Positions 34,714 through 42,517 of a DNA stretch of 46,965 bases are shown piece after piece. Position 1 is the first letter of the stretch, and every line of letters begins with the position of its first letter. The stretch lies in assembly GCA_009777445.1 (NCBI GenBank), contig WRLV01000008.1, forward strand, positions 1-46,965. Reading direction: 5' to 3'. The stretch is from Oscillospiraceae bacterium. Its GTDB lineage: Bacteria; Bacillota; Clostridia; Oscillospirales; Ruminococcaceae. The position numbers and the translations under genes were made by a program. The notes beneath the pieces were generated by a model. That model worked only from the letters and a program-made list of their open reading frames with translations, was not told the DNA's origin and searched no databases.

Positions 34714-35586
34714 TTAAATTGCTAATTTATTTATAATTTCTTTAAGCTCGTCATCGGTTGCGAGAACTATTTCGAGGGTTATTTTGTTCTTTGTTTTGTT
34801 TATTCTTACGGGTTTTTCGAGGGCGTTGCTCAAAGACAGTTGAGCCTCAACATAAAAGTTATCCCGTTGAGCGTTTTCATCGGGGGGGAATGTCTGTGTG
34901 CTAACCGCGGTGTTTGTTCTTTCAGCGTGAGCGTTTTTCATCAACCTTTCTAAGGCGTGGACGGACAATCCGCTATTTTTAATTCTAACCGCGTATTCAA
35001 GAATCTCGTCATCGCTTTTTGCCGACATAAGAACTTTGCAGTGCCCCTTAGAAATCTCCCCTTTGCGCACCATAGTCAACACCGTGTCAGGCAAAGATAA
35101 AAGCCGCAACGCGTTTGTGACAGAAGAGCGCGCTTTGCCGATTTTCTTTGCAACATCTTCTTGTTTCATGCCGTATTTATCAATTAAATCACGATAACCC
35201 ATAGCTTCTTCAATCGGGTTTAAGTCTTCTCGTTGAAGGTTTTCGATGAGGGCAACCTGCATGACTTGAACGTCTGTCAGCTCCATAATCCGCACGGGGA
35301 GTTGAGAAAGCCCGGCAATTCTTGCTGCACGCCAACGGCGTTCCCCTGCTATTATTTTATAGCCGTCACCACAAGGGTGGACGATTAACGGTTGAATTAT
35401 TCCGTGGGCGGCGATTGATTCTGCTAAGTCCGCTAACTTTTCGTTGTCAAAATCTTTGCGCGGTTGGTCGCGGTTCGGTTCAATTTCGTTTATATTGAGG
35501 GAAGTAATCGCCTCGTTTTCGTCCGCCAACGGGTCTTCGCCGAAAAGGTCTTGATAGTTATCACCCAATCCTGATTTCTTAGCCAC
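34714..35586 (-). CDS. parB: Chromosome-partitioning protein ParB (Spo0J)
   Basis: The 290-residue protein has NRDQPRKDFDNEKLADLAESI, the CTP-binding box GERRWRAARIAGL, ALIENLQREDLNPIEEA and the HTH region KYGMKQEDVAKKIGKARSSVTNALRLLSLP, then a C-terminal dimer domain. It loads at parS sites as a CTP-dependent clamp. It overlaps parA by eight bases. A second parB-like gene lies at 38855-39724. Confidence 0.95.
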   Translation of the reverse strand: MAKKSGLGDNYQDLFGEDPLADENEAITSLNINEIEPNRDQPRKDFDNEKLADLAESIAAHGIIQPLIVHPCGDGYKIIAGERRWRAARIAGLSQLPVRIMELTDVQVMQVALIENLQREDLNPIEEAMGYRDLIDKYGMKQEDVAKKIGKARSSVTNALRLLSLPDTVLTMVRKGEISKGHCKVLMSAKSDDEILEYAVRIKNSGLSVHALERLMKNAHAERTNTAVSTQTFPPDENAQRDNFYVEAQLSLSNALEKPVRINKTKNKITLEIVLATDDELKEIINKLAI

Positions 35587-36361
35587 TTACACGCACCCCC
35601 CGTTCAAACTTTCTCAAAACTTCGCCACTGAGTTTTATGTAGGCTTCCGCGCCTTTTGACGCGCTGTCATAATAAACGATAGGTTGTCCGTGACTTGGGG
35701 CCTCGGCGATTTTAACATTGCGCGGAATTTCTGTTTGAAAAATCGTTTCAGGTGGAAACTTCTTGCGAATGTTCAGCATAACGTCACGATTAATGGTCAG
35801 CCTTTTGTCAAGCATGGTGAAGACAATCCCCATAACTTGAAGATTGCGGTTGGCTTTTTTCTTCACACGTTTAACGGTTGAGAAAAGCTCGGCGACACCC
35901 TCAAGGCTATAGGGTTCACACTGCATAGGGATAATAATTCTGTCACTCGCGCACAAGCCGTTTAAGGCGAGAACATCTAAAGCAGGCGGGCAGTCGATAA
36001 AAATCACATCATAGTTGTCACGAATTTGGGTGAGTGCTTTTCTCAACTGCATATTTCGATTTTCAAGGCGCAAGAGATTAATTCCGGCGTGCGCTAAACT
36101 TTGTGTCGCGGGAATAATGTCAACGTTTTTAAAGCCTGTTTTAACGACAGTCTCGCTCGGGCGCGCATCACCCATAATCAATTCATAGGTGGTGTTATTG
36201 AGTGCCGCTTTTTTAATGCCAAAACCACTGCTGGCATTGCCCTGCGGGTCAAGGTCAACTAACAAAACTTTCTTTCCGCTCTTGCCCAAAGCCGCCGAAA
36301 GATTTATTGCGGTGGTGGTTTTAGCGACACCGCCTTTTTGATTAACTATTGCAATTACCAT
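35579..36361 (-). CDS. parA: Chromosome-partitioning ATPase ParA (Soj)
   Basis: The 260-residue MinD/ParA ATPase has the deviant Walker A NQKGGVAKTTTAINL (an Ala where Gly is commonest), LLVDLDPQGNASSGFG and FIDCPPALDVLALNGLCASD. It works with ParB in origin segregation and, in Firmicutes, modulates DnaA. AGGAGT lies five bases before the ATG; an extended -10 element (TGTTATAAT on the minus strand, near 36437-36445) lies upstream. Confidence 0.95.
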   Translation of the reverse strand: MVIAIVNQKGGVAKTTTAINLSAALGKSGKKVLLVDLDPQGNASSGFGIKKAALNNTTYELIMGDARPSETVVKTGFKNVDIIPATQSLAHAGINLLRLENRNMQLRKALTQIRDNYDVIFIDCPPALDVLALNGLCASDRIIIPMQCEPYSLEGVAELFSTVKRVKKKANRNLQVMGIVFTMLDKRLTINRDVMLNIRKKFPPETIFQTEIPRNVKIAEAPSHGQPIVYYDSASKGAEAYIKLSGEVLRKFERGVRVSG

Positions 36362-36568
36362 TTTTTACTCCTAATTTTACCTTCCAAATTTTTATCCGCG
36401 CAATTAATAGCCGCGAACACGTCTATTAATTAATTATAACATAAATCTGCGCAGAAATAAACCCCAAAACAAAAAATTGTAAAAATCATGAAAAAACCAC
36501 ACCCCAAAGCAACAAACTTTGTAGATATGGTCTTTTCTAATATGGAAGGGTTCGGGTTGGCGTATTTA

Positions 36569-36584
36569 TGTTCCACGTGGAACT
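36569..36584. promoter_or_regulatory. parS-like site upstream of parA
   Basis: TGTTCCACGTGGAACT matches the parS palindrome except for the last base. It lies about 210 bases upstream of parA, where ParB could bind. A perfect copy is at 40341. Confidence 0.8.
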
Positions 36585-36621
36585 ATGAGAGTCAATTAAA
36601 ATAATTGCTTGGAGTCCCCTC

Positions 36622-36650
36622 TTGACTTAATGGGTTCTATGTGATATAAT
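36622..36650 (+). promoter_or_regulatory. Promoter of mazEF module 1
   Basis: TTGACT and TATAAT with 17-base spacing. About 30 bases, including the spacer (TTCTATGTGA), are nearly identical to the promoter of the next module at 37294-37322, so one arose by duplication. Unlike that copy, the distal operator arm has been lost here. Confidence 0.75.
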
Positions 36651-36697
36651 AAACAAATAAACAAATAAACATATAAACAATGTTGTGAGGTGATACT

Positions 36698-36943
36698 ATG
36701 GAAACTACAGCTAACCGTTGGGGAAATGCTCTTGGCTTTCGCATTCCCAAATCGTTACAGGATATTTCAAATATTCACGATAAGACGAAAATCAAAATCG
36801 AAGCTGAACCGAATCGACTGATTATAACAAAAATCCCTGAACGCTTGACGTTAGAGGCTATTTTTGAAAATTGGGATGGCGAAAAATACGACAGCTATGA
36901 CTGGGGCGAGCTTGAAATGCCTGCCGGAAAGGAAATGATATGA
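36698..36943 (+). CDS. MazE-like antitoxin, module 1
   Basis: The 81-residue protein has an AbrB/MazE swapped-hairpin N-terminus (TANRWGNALGFRIPKSLQD...KTKIKIEAEPNRLIITK) and an acidic C-terminal tail (WDGEKYDSYDWGELEMPAG), which in MazE binds the toxin. GAGGTG precedes the ATG. The stop overlaps the mazF start (ATGA). Confidence 0.85.
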   Translation: METTANRWGNALGFRIPKSLQDISNIHDKTKIKIEAEPNRLIITKIPERLTLEAIFENWDGEKYDSYDWGELEMPAGKEMI

Positions 36944-37266
36944 GCTTTCAACAGGGGGACATAGTTATCGTAAATTTCGACCCGACTCTTGGACATGAAC
37001 AAGCGGGACGGCGTCCTGCTTTAGTTGTCAGCAAAGGGCTTTACAATCAAAACACAAATCAGATACTCGTATGTCCTATAACATCAAGAGCAAAGCCGCT
37101 TCCTATGAGAATTAAACTTGATAGTAGAACGAAAACACAGGGATTTATCATGTGCGACCAAATCAGAACGTTCGATATTGATGCGCGAAAGCCCAAATTT
37201 GCCGAAAAGCTCCCGGAAGACACTTTGGAAAAGATTAAACAAACCGTTTCAGCCATAATCATATAG
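36940..37266 (+). CDS. MazF-family endoribonuclease toxin, module 1
   Basis: The 108-residue protein is a complete MazF/PemK: QQGDIVIVNFDPTLGHEQAGRRPALVVS, LVCPITSRAK and GFIMCDQIRTFDIDARKP. The conserved Arg24-Arg25-Pro and the Thr of CPITS, used in catalysis in E. coli MazF, are kept. It should cleave single-stranded RNA at a short motif and be held by the upstream antitoxin. It appears intact. Confidence 0.92.
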   Translation: MSFQQGDIVIVNFDPTLGHEQAGRRPALVVSKGLYNQNTNQILVCPITSRAKPLPMRIKLDSRTKTQGFIMCDQIRTFDIDARKPKFAEKLPEDTLEKIKQTVSAIII

Positions 37267-37293
37267 GCAACCTCTGAAAACTTTTCAAAATTC

Positions 37294-37337
37294 TTGACTT
37301 AATGTGTTCTATGTGATATAATAATCATATAGAACAC
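37294..37337 (+). promoter_or_regulatory. Promoter and inverted-repeat operator of mazEF module 2
   Basis: TTGACT (37294-37299), 17 bases, TATAAT (37317-37322). GTGTTCTAT (37304-37312) and ATAGAACAC (37329-37337) are perfect 9-base arms flanking the -10 box, a likely antitoxin operator. Confidence 0.8.
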
Positions 37338-37359
37338 AATTTTTTGAGGAGGTCTTATC

Positions 37360-37611
37360 ATGGAAACAACTTTACAGCTTGCTTCATGGGGAGACTCAAC
37401 TGCTTTGAGAATCCCAAAAATTTTTTTGCGACAGTTAAACATGACTGACAAATCAACTGTAAAAATCAAGATTAACCACAACAACGAACTAATTGTCACG
37501 CCATATGTAAAGCGAATGACAATTCAAGAACGCTTTGCAATGTATCCGGGGGATTATATGAGAGAAGTAGAACTTGATTGGGGCGAAGATGTAGGGGAGG
37601 ATTTTATATGA
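37360..37611 (+). CDS. MazE-like antitoxin, module 2a (no toxin of its own)
   Basis: The 83-residue AbrB/MazE-type protein reads METTLQLASWGDSTALRIPK and KSTVKIKINHNNELIVTPYVKR with an acidic tail ending ELDWGEDVGEDFI. Its stop overlaps the ATG of a second MazE-like gene, so two antitoxins precede one toxin. Its N-terminal half closely matches the module 3 antitoxin (38283). It may be left from a deleted mazF or act as an extra antitoxin. Confidence 0.8.
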   Translation: METTLQLASWGDSTALRIPKIFLRQLNMTDKSTVKIKINHNNELIVTPYVKRMTIQERFAMYPGDYMREVELDWGEDVGEDFI

Positions 37612-37880
37612 CTACTACAATAAATCGTTGGGGAACAGATTATGGGATTAGAATAACAAAGCCTATACTTGAGCAATTTCCCATTAGTGATAAACAAAAA
37701 TTAAGTGTTGAAATTGAGGGAGATAGAATTATTTTTACGCGTTCTAAAGAAGTCAAACCACACAAATCGCTTGCAGAATATTTGAAAGAATACGGTTGGG
37801 ACGGTAAAACCCCTGAATTAACGAAAGAGGACAAAGAATGGTTGAATATGTCTGCAGTCGGGGAGGAAATAGAATGGTAA
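37608..37880 (+). CDS. MazE-like antitoxin, module 2b
   Basis: The start ATG 37608 overlaps the previous stop (ATGA) and follows GGGGAGG. The 90-residue protein has TINRWGTDYGIRITKPILEQF, then KPHKSLAEYLKEYGWDGKTPELTKEDKEWLNMSAVGEEIEW. This tail is like that of the antitoxin at 43804. The stop overlaps the mazF start. It is the direct partner of the downstream toxin. Confidence 0.85.
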   Translation: MTTTINRWGTDYGIRITKPILEQFPISDKQKLSVEIEGDRIIFTRSKEVKPHKSLAEYLKEYGWDGKTPELTKEDKEWLNMSAVGEEIEW

Positions 37881-38209
37881 AGCAAGGAGATATAATTAAA
37901 ACAGACCTTGACCCGACAAAAGGACACGAACAAGCAGGTTATCGCCCCGCCCTCGTAATCAGTCCGCCCCTCTTCATGCAAGCAAGCAATTTAACGCTGA
38001 TTTGCCCAATCACTAACACAGATAGAAAACGGGCAATGCACATTAAGCTTGAAAACACACAAACAACAGGATTTGTAATGACCGACCAAATAAGGGCGAT
38101 AGACCTTAAAAGCAGACCGTTTCGTATAATAGAACGTGTTTCAAAGGATTTTGCGGAAGTTATATCCAACCTCATCAAAGCTTCGGTTGACATCTTAGAG
38201 GAGTATTAG
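37874..38209 (+). CDS. MazF-family endoribonuclease toxin, module 2
   Basis: The ATG at 37874 is chosen since it gives the family N-terminus MVKQGDIIKTDLDPTKGHEQAGYRPALVIS and overlaps the antitoxin stop. The protein (about 111 residues) has LICPITNTDRKRAMHIKL and GFVMTDQIRAIDLKSRP. It is closely similar to the toxin at 44076 (MVKQGDIIKTDLEPTKGHEQ), so these two are recent duplicates. It appears intact. Confidence 0.92.
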   Translation: MVKQGDIIKTDLDPTKGHEQAGYRPALVISPPLFMQASNLTLICPITNTDRKRAMHIKLENTQTTGFVMTDQIRAIDLKSRPFRIIERVSKDFAEVISNLIKASVDILEEY

Positions 38210-38221
38210 TCATCTTTATTC

Positions 38222-38267
38222 TTGACAAAAAGTGATACATGTGATATAAATAGATATAATATCACAT
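38222..38267 (+). promoter_or_regulatory. Promoter and inverted-repeat operator of mazEF module 3
   Basis: TTGACA (38222-38227), 17 bases, TATAAA (38245-38250). ATGTGATAT (38239-38247) and ATATCACAT (38259-38267) are perfect 9-base arms over and just past the -10 box. The arm sequence differs from modules 2 and 4. Confidence 0.8.
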
Positions 38268-38282
38268 AAAGGAGGTCTTATC

Positions 38283-38537
38283 ATGGAAACAACTTTACAG
38301 CTTGCTGCATGGGGAGGCTCAACTGCTTTGAGAATCCCAAAAAATATCTTACAACGATTGAATTTAAACGAAAAATCAACGGTTAAAGTTAGAATTGACA
38401 ATGATGAAATAATCATAAAACCTGTTTATCCCCACAAAACACTTAAAGAACGTTTTGAAGGGTGGGTCGGCAACTATGAATTAACCGATGAAGATAGAGA
38501 ATGGCTCAATTTAGAACCAATGGGAGAAGAAGTTTGA
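38283..38537 (+). CDS. MazE-like antitoxin, module 3
   Basis: The 84-residue protein (METTLQLAAWGGSTALRIPK, STVKVRIDNDEIIIKPV) ends in the tail HKTLKERFEGWVGNYELTDEDREWLNLEPMGEEV. AAAGGAGG precedes the ATG. The first 15 codons and ribosome site are nearly identical to the 37360 gene. Its toxin partner downstream is truncated, so it may now act alone or in trans. Confidence 0.85.
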   Translation: METTLQLAAWGGSTALRIPKNILQRLNLNEKSTVKVRIDNDEIIIKPVYPHKTLKERFEGWVGNYELTDEDREWLNLEPMGEEV

Positions 38538-38597
38538 AAATAAATCACCGTAAATATAGGAGAACATATTTTCAAAGCGCGTTTGTGCAGAAAGGGC

Positions 38598-38774
38598 ATG
38601 TCTAAAAGAATGAAAAACGGAAAACCCGAACACGGCGATATTATCAGAGTGAATCTAAATCCTACGTTGGGGCATGAACAATCGGGAACTCGCCCTGTAT
38701 TGGTTGTGAGCGAGGGTGGGCTTGCCCCCACCCCCTTTCTTCTAAACACCTATTTCGGGACGGAAAGGCTATAA
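38598..38774 (+). pseudogene. Truncated mazF, module 3, broken by a GC-hairpin repeat
   Basis: The frame gives KPEHGDIIRVNLNPTLGHEQSGTRPVLVVSE, the first third of a MazF, then abruptly changes to GGLAPTPFLLNTYFGTERL and stops. The break coincides with GGGTGGGCTTGCCCCCACCC (38714-38733), a variant of the GGGACGGGC hairpin; a standard copy follows at 38791. The CPIT and DQIR parts are absent, so it cannot be active. Start codons at 38598 or 38610 are both possible. Confidence 0.85.
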
Positions 38775-38868
38775 AACATCTGCAAATTGCGGGACGGGCA
38801 AGCCCGTCCCCTACAATCATTGTCAATTGTCAATTGTACATTGTCAATTGTTCGTCAATTGTCCGTCA
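38714..38868. repeat. Cluster of dispersed repeats in the mazF remnant and noc-like 3' end
   Basis: The cluster contains a GGGTGGG/CCCACCC hairpin (38714-38733), the perfect GGGACGGGCAAGCCCGTCCC hairpin (38791-38810), and TTGTCAATTG-type short repeats (38819-38868) matching those at 11349-11392. The short repeats run into the 3' end of the parB-like gene and supply its stop. Confidence 0.8.
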
Positions 38869-39724
38869 GTTTTATCCTCACCAAATACTCTATATATTCA
38901 TCCGTTTTGTTCTGTTCGCTTGTGCAGCTTATTCCTGCTTCTTTCATGGTTTTTATTGTTTGGTTAAAGCTGTTGATGTAAAGACCCACTTGTTTGAATT
39001 GCCAGTTTCTCTTTTCTCTTTTGGGCGTGTCTGTTTTGGTGGTGGCAGCTATTACCTCGTCTATAAACTTGTCCGTTTGGGCGGTGTTGAGTTGCAATGC
39101 GCTGATTTTTTCAACCGCCCCGATTCTAAGCTCATTGGGAAGTTTCAATAACGCCCGCGCTTGTCTTTCGTTAAGTCTATAACGCAATACCGCCGCTTTT
39201 TCTTCATCAGTGAGCCTAAGAAGCCTAAGTTTATTCGCCACGGTCGACTGTGCCACACCGAGTTTCGCCGCCGCTTCTTCTTGAGTAATTCCAAAATGTT
39301 CAATCAACCCCTTTATCGCCAAAGCCTCTTCTATAAAATTGAGGTCTGAGCGTTGTATGTTTTCGAGAATAGCCAATACTGCTGAATTTCTGTCGTCTGC
39401 CTCGATGACTATTGCGGGAATGGTGTCAAGACTGATTAACTTTGCCGCGCGTAGACGGCGTTCGCCCGAAATAAGCTCATAGGGGCGTTCGCCACTCACA
39501 CGCCGAACAGTGATGGGTTGCAACACCCCGTTTTGCTGAATACTCACCGCAAGTTGTGAGAGTTCATAATCGTCAAAAATAAATCGCGGCTGCGACGGAT
39601 TGGGCGCAATCTCTGCCACAGGAAGTTCAACCACGTTGTTGACCGCCCGCACTATCGGTTCGCTCTCATTAATTTGTTGTTCGCTGTGTTGTTCTTGCTT
39701 TTGAAAAATCGGAATAAATCCCAT
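38855..39724 (-). CDS. Noc/ParB-family DNA-binding protein
   Basis: This second ParB-like protein (289 residues) has NPSQPRFIFDDYELSQLAVSIQQNGVLQPITVRR, GERRLRAAKLISL, AILENIQRSDLNFIEEALAIKGLIEHFGITQEEAAAKLGVAQSTVANKLRLLRL. Placement next to rsmG fits Noc, the nucleoid-occlusion paralog of ParB in Firmicutes, though an amphipathic membrane-targeting N-terminus (MGFIPIFQKQEQ) is only suggestive. The last residues, LTDN and stop, come from the short-repeat tract. Confidence 0.85.
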   Translation of the reverse strand: MGFIPIFQKQEQHSEQQINESEPIVRAVNNVVELPVAEIAPNPSQPRFIFDDYELSQLAVSIQQNGVLQPITVRRVSGERPYELISGERRLRAAKLISLDTIPAIVIEADDRNSAVLAILENIQRSDLNFIEEALAIKGLIEHFGITQEEAAAKLGVAQSTVANKLRLLRLTDEEKAAVLRYRLNERQARALLKLPNELRIGAVEKISALQLNTAQTDKFIDEVIAATTKTDTPKREKRNWQFKQVGLYINSFNQTIKTMKEAGISCTSEQNKTDEYIEYLVRIKLTDN

Positions 39725-39831
39725 TTATCCTTCCCTCCTTGTGTTGGAATATAACCATAACCACATTATAGCAGAAAATATTTCAATATTCCACCCAAAA
39801 GTTTCGACACGCCACAGCGGCAGAAAACAAC

Positions 39832-39866
39832 AAAAACCCTCTTTTGACATTTCAAAGAGGGTTTTT
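39832..39866. terminator. Bidirectional-type terminator after rsmG
   Basis: AAAAACCCTCTTT and AAAGAGGGTTTTT flank a short loop. It overlaps the last codons and stop of rsmG (39852). On the minus strand it would end mnmG-rsmG transcription before the noc-like gene. Confidence 0.8.
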
Positions 39867-40520
39867 AGAAATATTTACTCTGTTTCTTGGGTATTGTGTC
39901 GGCGTTTGCGATATTTTTCTGATTACAACGAGAGAACGTTTGTCGCCCGATGGCAACGCGTATCTGAAAACCTCCTCGACTTTTCCTCCTAACGTTTTTA
40001 TGGCGGTGGTGGCTTCGGCTGTCTCGTCGCGTTCTCCCTTCATTGCGGCGAAAAGACCGCCGACTTTGACTAAGGGCAGAACATATTCCACCAAAGCCGA
40101 AAGATTTGCAACGGCTCTTGAAATTCCGACGTCGAACTTTTCTCGAAACTCGTCTTTGCGTGACAACTCCTCGCTTCGCGCATGGATAATCGAAAAGTCA
40201 AGCCCCAACTCTGCCTTTAAAAACTCAAGGTAGGTTGTTCTTTTTTTCAGACTGTCAACCAAAGTCAACTCTAAATCAGGGCGCGCGATTTTCAAGACAA
40301 CGCCCGGGAACCCGGCACCCGTTCCAATGTCAATTATAGATGTTCCACGTGGAACATCATGTAGTAGCTCAAGTGGCAACGCGCTGTCTATATAGTGCTT
40401 CTCAAATATTTCATCGTTTTGCGTTATCCGTGTTAAATTAACTTTGGCGTTATATTCGAGCATGAGCTTGCTCATTTTATTTAAAAGGAATGTCTCGCGC
40501 TCAGAGAAAACGTAGTTCAT
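39852..40520 (-). CDS. rsmG: 16S rRNA (guanine527-N7)-methyltransferase RsmG
   Basis: The 222-residue protein has NLTRITQNDEIFEKHYIDSALPLELL, the SAM-binding DIGTGAGFPGVVLKIARPDLELTLVDSLKKRTTYLEFL and DVGISRAVANLSALVEYVLPLVKVGG. It methylates G527 of 16S rRNA. GAGGAGGTG lies six bases before the ATG and overlaps the last codons of mnmG. A perfect parS palindrome lies inside the gene. Confidence 0.96.
   Translation of the reverse strand: MNYVFSERETFLLNKMSKLMLEYNAKVNLTRITQNDEIFEKHYIDSALPLELLHDVPRGTSIIDIGTGAGFPGVVLKIARPDLELTLVDSLKKRTTYLEFLKAELGLDFSIIHARSEELSRKDEFREKFDVGISRAVANLSALVEYVLPLVKVGGLFAAMKGERDETAEATTAIKTLGGKVEEVFRYALPSGDKRSLVVIRKISQTPTQYPRNRVNISKNPL
40341..40356. promoter_or_regulatory. 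parS site inside rsmG
   Basis: TGTTCCACGTGGAACA, perfect 16-base palindrome extending to 20 bases (40339-40358). It matches the ParB/Spo0J site consensus, and lies within codons for DVPRGTS of RsmG. In B. subtilis parS sites also lie in genes near the origin. Confidence 0.9.
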
Positions 40521-40523
40521 GGT

Positions 40524-42428
40524 TCACACCTCCTCTTGTGGCAACAACGGCGACATAGCGGAAGATGTTGCGATTAGCAACACTGATATGTCGGCAGGGT
40601 TGACTCCCGATATGCGCCCCGCCTGCCCGATTGAGAGCGGCTTGTGGAGGTTCAGCTTCTCTTGCGCCTCAATTCGCAAACCCTTGATTTTTGAGTAATC
40701 AAGAGCCGGCGAGAGTTTTCGGCGTTCAAGCTTTCTCATTTGTTTGATTTGTTCGGTCTGGGTTTTGATGTAGCCCTCATATTTAACGGCTATTTCTAAC
40801 TTATAGACTAACAAAGGGGTTAAGTTGCTTAGGCTTATCAACGGCGCGAATTTAATAAGAGCTTCATAAGAAAGTTGCGGACGTTTAAGCAGTTCATACA
40901 GGCGAACGCTTTGAGAGATTGGCGTTGTCCCCTTTTCAAGCAACATTGCGTTCAGCTCGTCACAAAATCTGACACTTGTTTTCTTTAAAAGTTCAAGCTC
41001 GTGTGCCAACTTTTCTTCAAGCGCGCACAGTTTTTGATAGTTTTCTTTGGTTTGAAGCCCTATTTCATAGCCGATTTTAAGCAGTCGTTCAGGGGCATTG
41101 TCTTGCCTTAATATAAGACGGTATTCTGAACGCGAGGTCATCATTCGGTAAGGTTCAACGCACCCTTTAGTGACTAAATCGTCAATCAACGTTCCGATGT
41201 ATGATGAGGCGCGGTCTAAGATTAACGGCTCTTTGTTTGCAATAAGGCGTGCGGCGTTGACACCGGCAATCAGCCCTTGCGCCGCCGCTTCTTCATAGCC
41301 CGATGTGCCGTTGAACTGCCCTGCCCCGAAAAGCATTTTAATGTTCTTAAACTCTAACGTGGCATGCAACTGCAAAGGCTCGGCGCAATCGTATTCAATA
41401 GCATAGCCCGGGCGAATTACCTCGACATTTTCAAGACCTATTATGGTTCTCATGAGTTTAAGCTGAACATCTTCAGGCAGGGAAGAGGACAGCCCTTGCA
41501 GATACAGCTCGTCTGTATCGGTTCCCATTGGCTCAATAAAGATTTGATGTCGCTCTTTATCGCCAAAGCGGACAACCTTATCTTCAATACTCGGGCAATA
41601 GCGTGGCCCGACACCGCGAATCTCGCCACTGTAAAGCGGTGAACGTTCAAGGTTTTTGAGTATGATGTCATGGGTGTCTTTATTGGTGAATGTAATGTAA
41701 CACGGAAGCTGTTTTCCATAACCGCTTTCATCGGGAAAGGAAAAACGTGGAGCGAACTCGTCCCCGTCCTGTTGAGCAACTTTGCTGAAATCTACTGAGC
41801 GACGATGAACTCGCGGGGGAGTACCTGTTTTAAACCGCCGTATAGACATTCCCAAATCTATAAGCGATTCAGTAAGAGCAGTCGGCGCGCAAAGACCATC
41901 GGGCCCGCCTTCATAACTCGATTCGCCGATAAAGATTTTGCCGCCCAAATATGTTCCGGTGGTTATTATAACCGCGCGCGCCCCATAAAACGCGCCCTGT
42001 TTAGTTCTAACACCTGTTGTTATACCTGCTTCAACACAAATTTCAACGACTTCGGCTTGTTTTAGATATAAGCCCGGCTGTTTTTCAAGTGCGTTTTTCA
42101 TATATCGGCTGTATTTTGCTCTGTCGCTTTGAACCCTAAGCGAGTGAACCGCCGCGCCCTTTCCGCGATTTAGCACGCGCGCTTGCAGGGCAGTGGCATC
42201 AGCTGCCCTACCCATTTCACCCCCAAGGGCATCAATTTCAGAGACGATTTGACCCTTCGCACTTCCGCCCACAGACGGGTTGCAAGGCATATTCGCCACG
42301 GTGTCAGGCGAGAGGGTAAAAATCGCGGTTTTCATATTCAACCGCGCCGCCGCCAAAGCCGCCTCACACCCGGCATGTCCCGCCCCAATCACAATAACAT
42401 CAAAATTTTCAAGTTTATATTCTTTCAC
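40524..42428 (-). CDS. mnmG: tRNA uridine-5-carboxymethylaminomethyl modification enzyme MnmG (GidA)
   Basis: The 634-residue protein has the FAD motif VIGAGHAGCEAALAAAR, NMPCNPSVGGSAKGQIVSEIDALGGEMG, GTYLGGKIFIGE, RFKTGTPPR and PEPYRMMTSRSEYRL-type C-terminal (CVEPYRMMTSRSEYRLILRQDNA). With MnmE it modifies the wobble uridine of several tRNAs; mnmE is not in the window. The start is GTG 42428 with AAAGGG at a longer distance. It is co-transcribed with rsmG. Confidence 0.97.
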   Translation of the reverse strand: MKEYKLENFDVIVIGAGHAGCEAALAAARLNMKTAIFTLSPDTVANMPCNPSVGGSAKGQIVSEIDALGGEMGRAADATALQARVLNRGKGAAVHSLRVQSDRAKYSRYMKNALEKQPGLYLKQAEVVEICVEAGITTGVRTKQGAFYGARAVIITTGTYLGGKIFIGESSYEGGPDGLCAPTALTESLIDLGMSIRRFKTGTPPRVHRRSVDFSKVAQQDGDEFAPRFSFPDESGYGKQLPCYITFTNKDTHDIILKNLERSPLYSGEIRGVGPRYCPSIEDKVVRFGDKERHQIFIEPMGTDTDELYLQGLSSSLPEDVQLKLMRTIIGLENVEVIRPGYAIEYDCAEPLQLHATLEFKNIKMLFGAGQFNGTSGYEEAAAQGLIAGVNAARLIANKEPLILDRASSYIGTLIDDLVTKGCVEPYRMMTSRSEYRLILRQDNAPERLLKIGYEIGLQTKENYQKLCALEEKLAHELELLKKTSVRFCDELNAMLLEKGTTPISQSVRLYELLKRPQLSYEALIKFAPLISLSNLTPLLVYKLEIAVKYEGYIKTQTEQIKQMRKLERRKLSPALDYSKIKGLRIEAQEKLNLHKPLSIGQAGRISGVNPADISVLLIATSSAMSPLLPQEEV

Positions 42429-42517
42429 TTTTCTAAGCGCGCCCTTTCTTAAATTTTTATGCTATTTTTATTATATAATATTTTTATAAAATTTACAAGT
42501 GAAATTTTTTGAAGGTG

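Larger units (their letters stand above)
36362..36697. other. Intergenic region with parS-like site and mazEF promoter
   Basis: The first 120 bases are AT-rich and hold the parA leader and likely promoter. A parS-like palindrome is at 36569-36584. A promoter for the mazEF array follows: TTGACT 36622-36627, TATAAT 36645-36650. From 36650 the leader has four ATAAACA-type units before GAGGTG and the ATG at 36698. Confidence 0.7.

Noticed and set aside
36488-36604. 38-codon plus-strand ORF upstream of mazE module 1 spanning the parS-like site
   Set aside because: No ribosome site; its codons include the parS palindrome, and it lies in a regulatory stretch.
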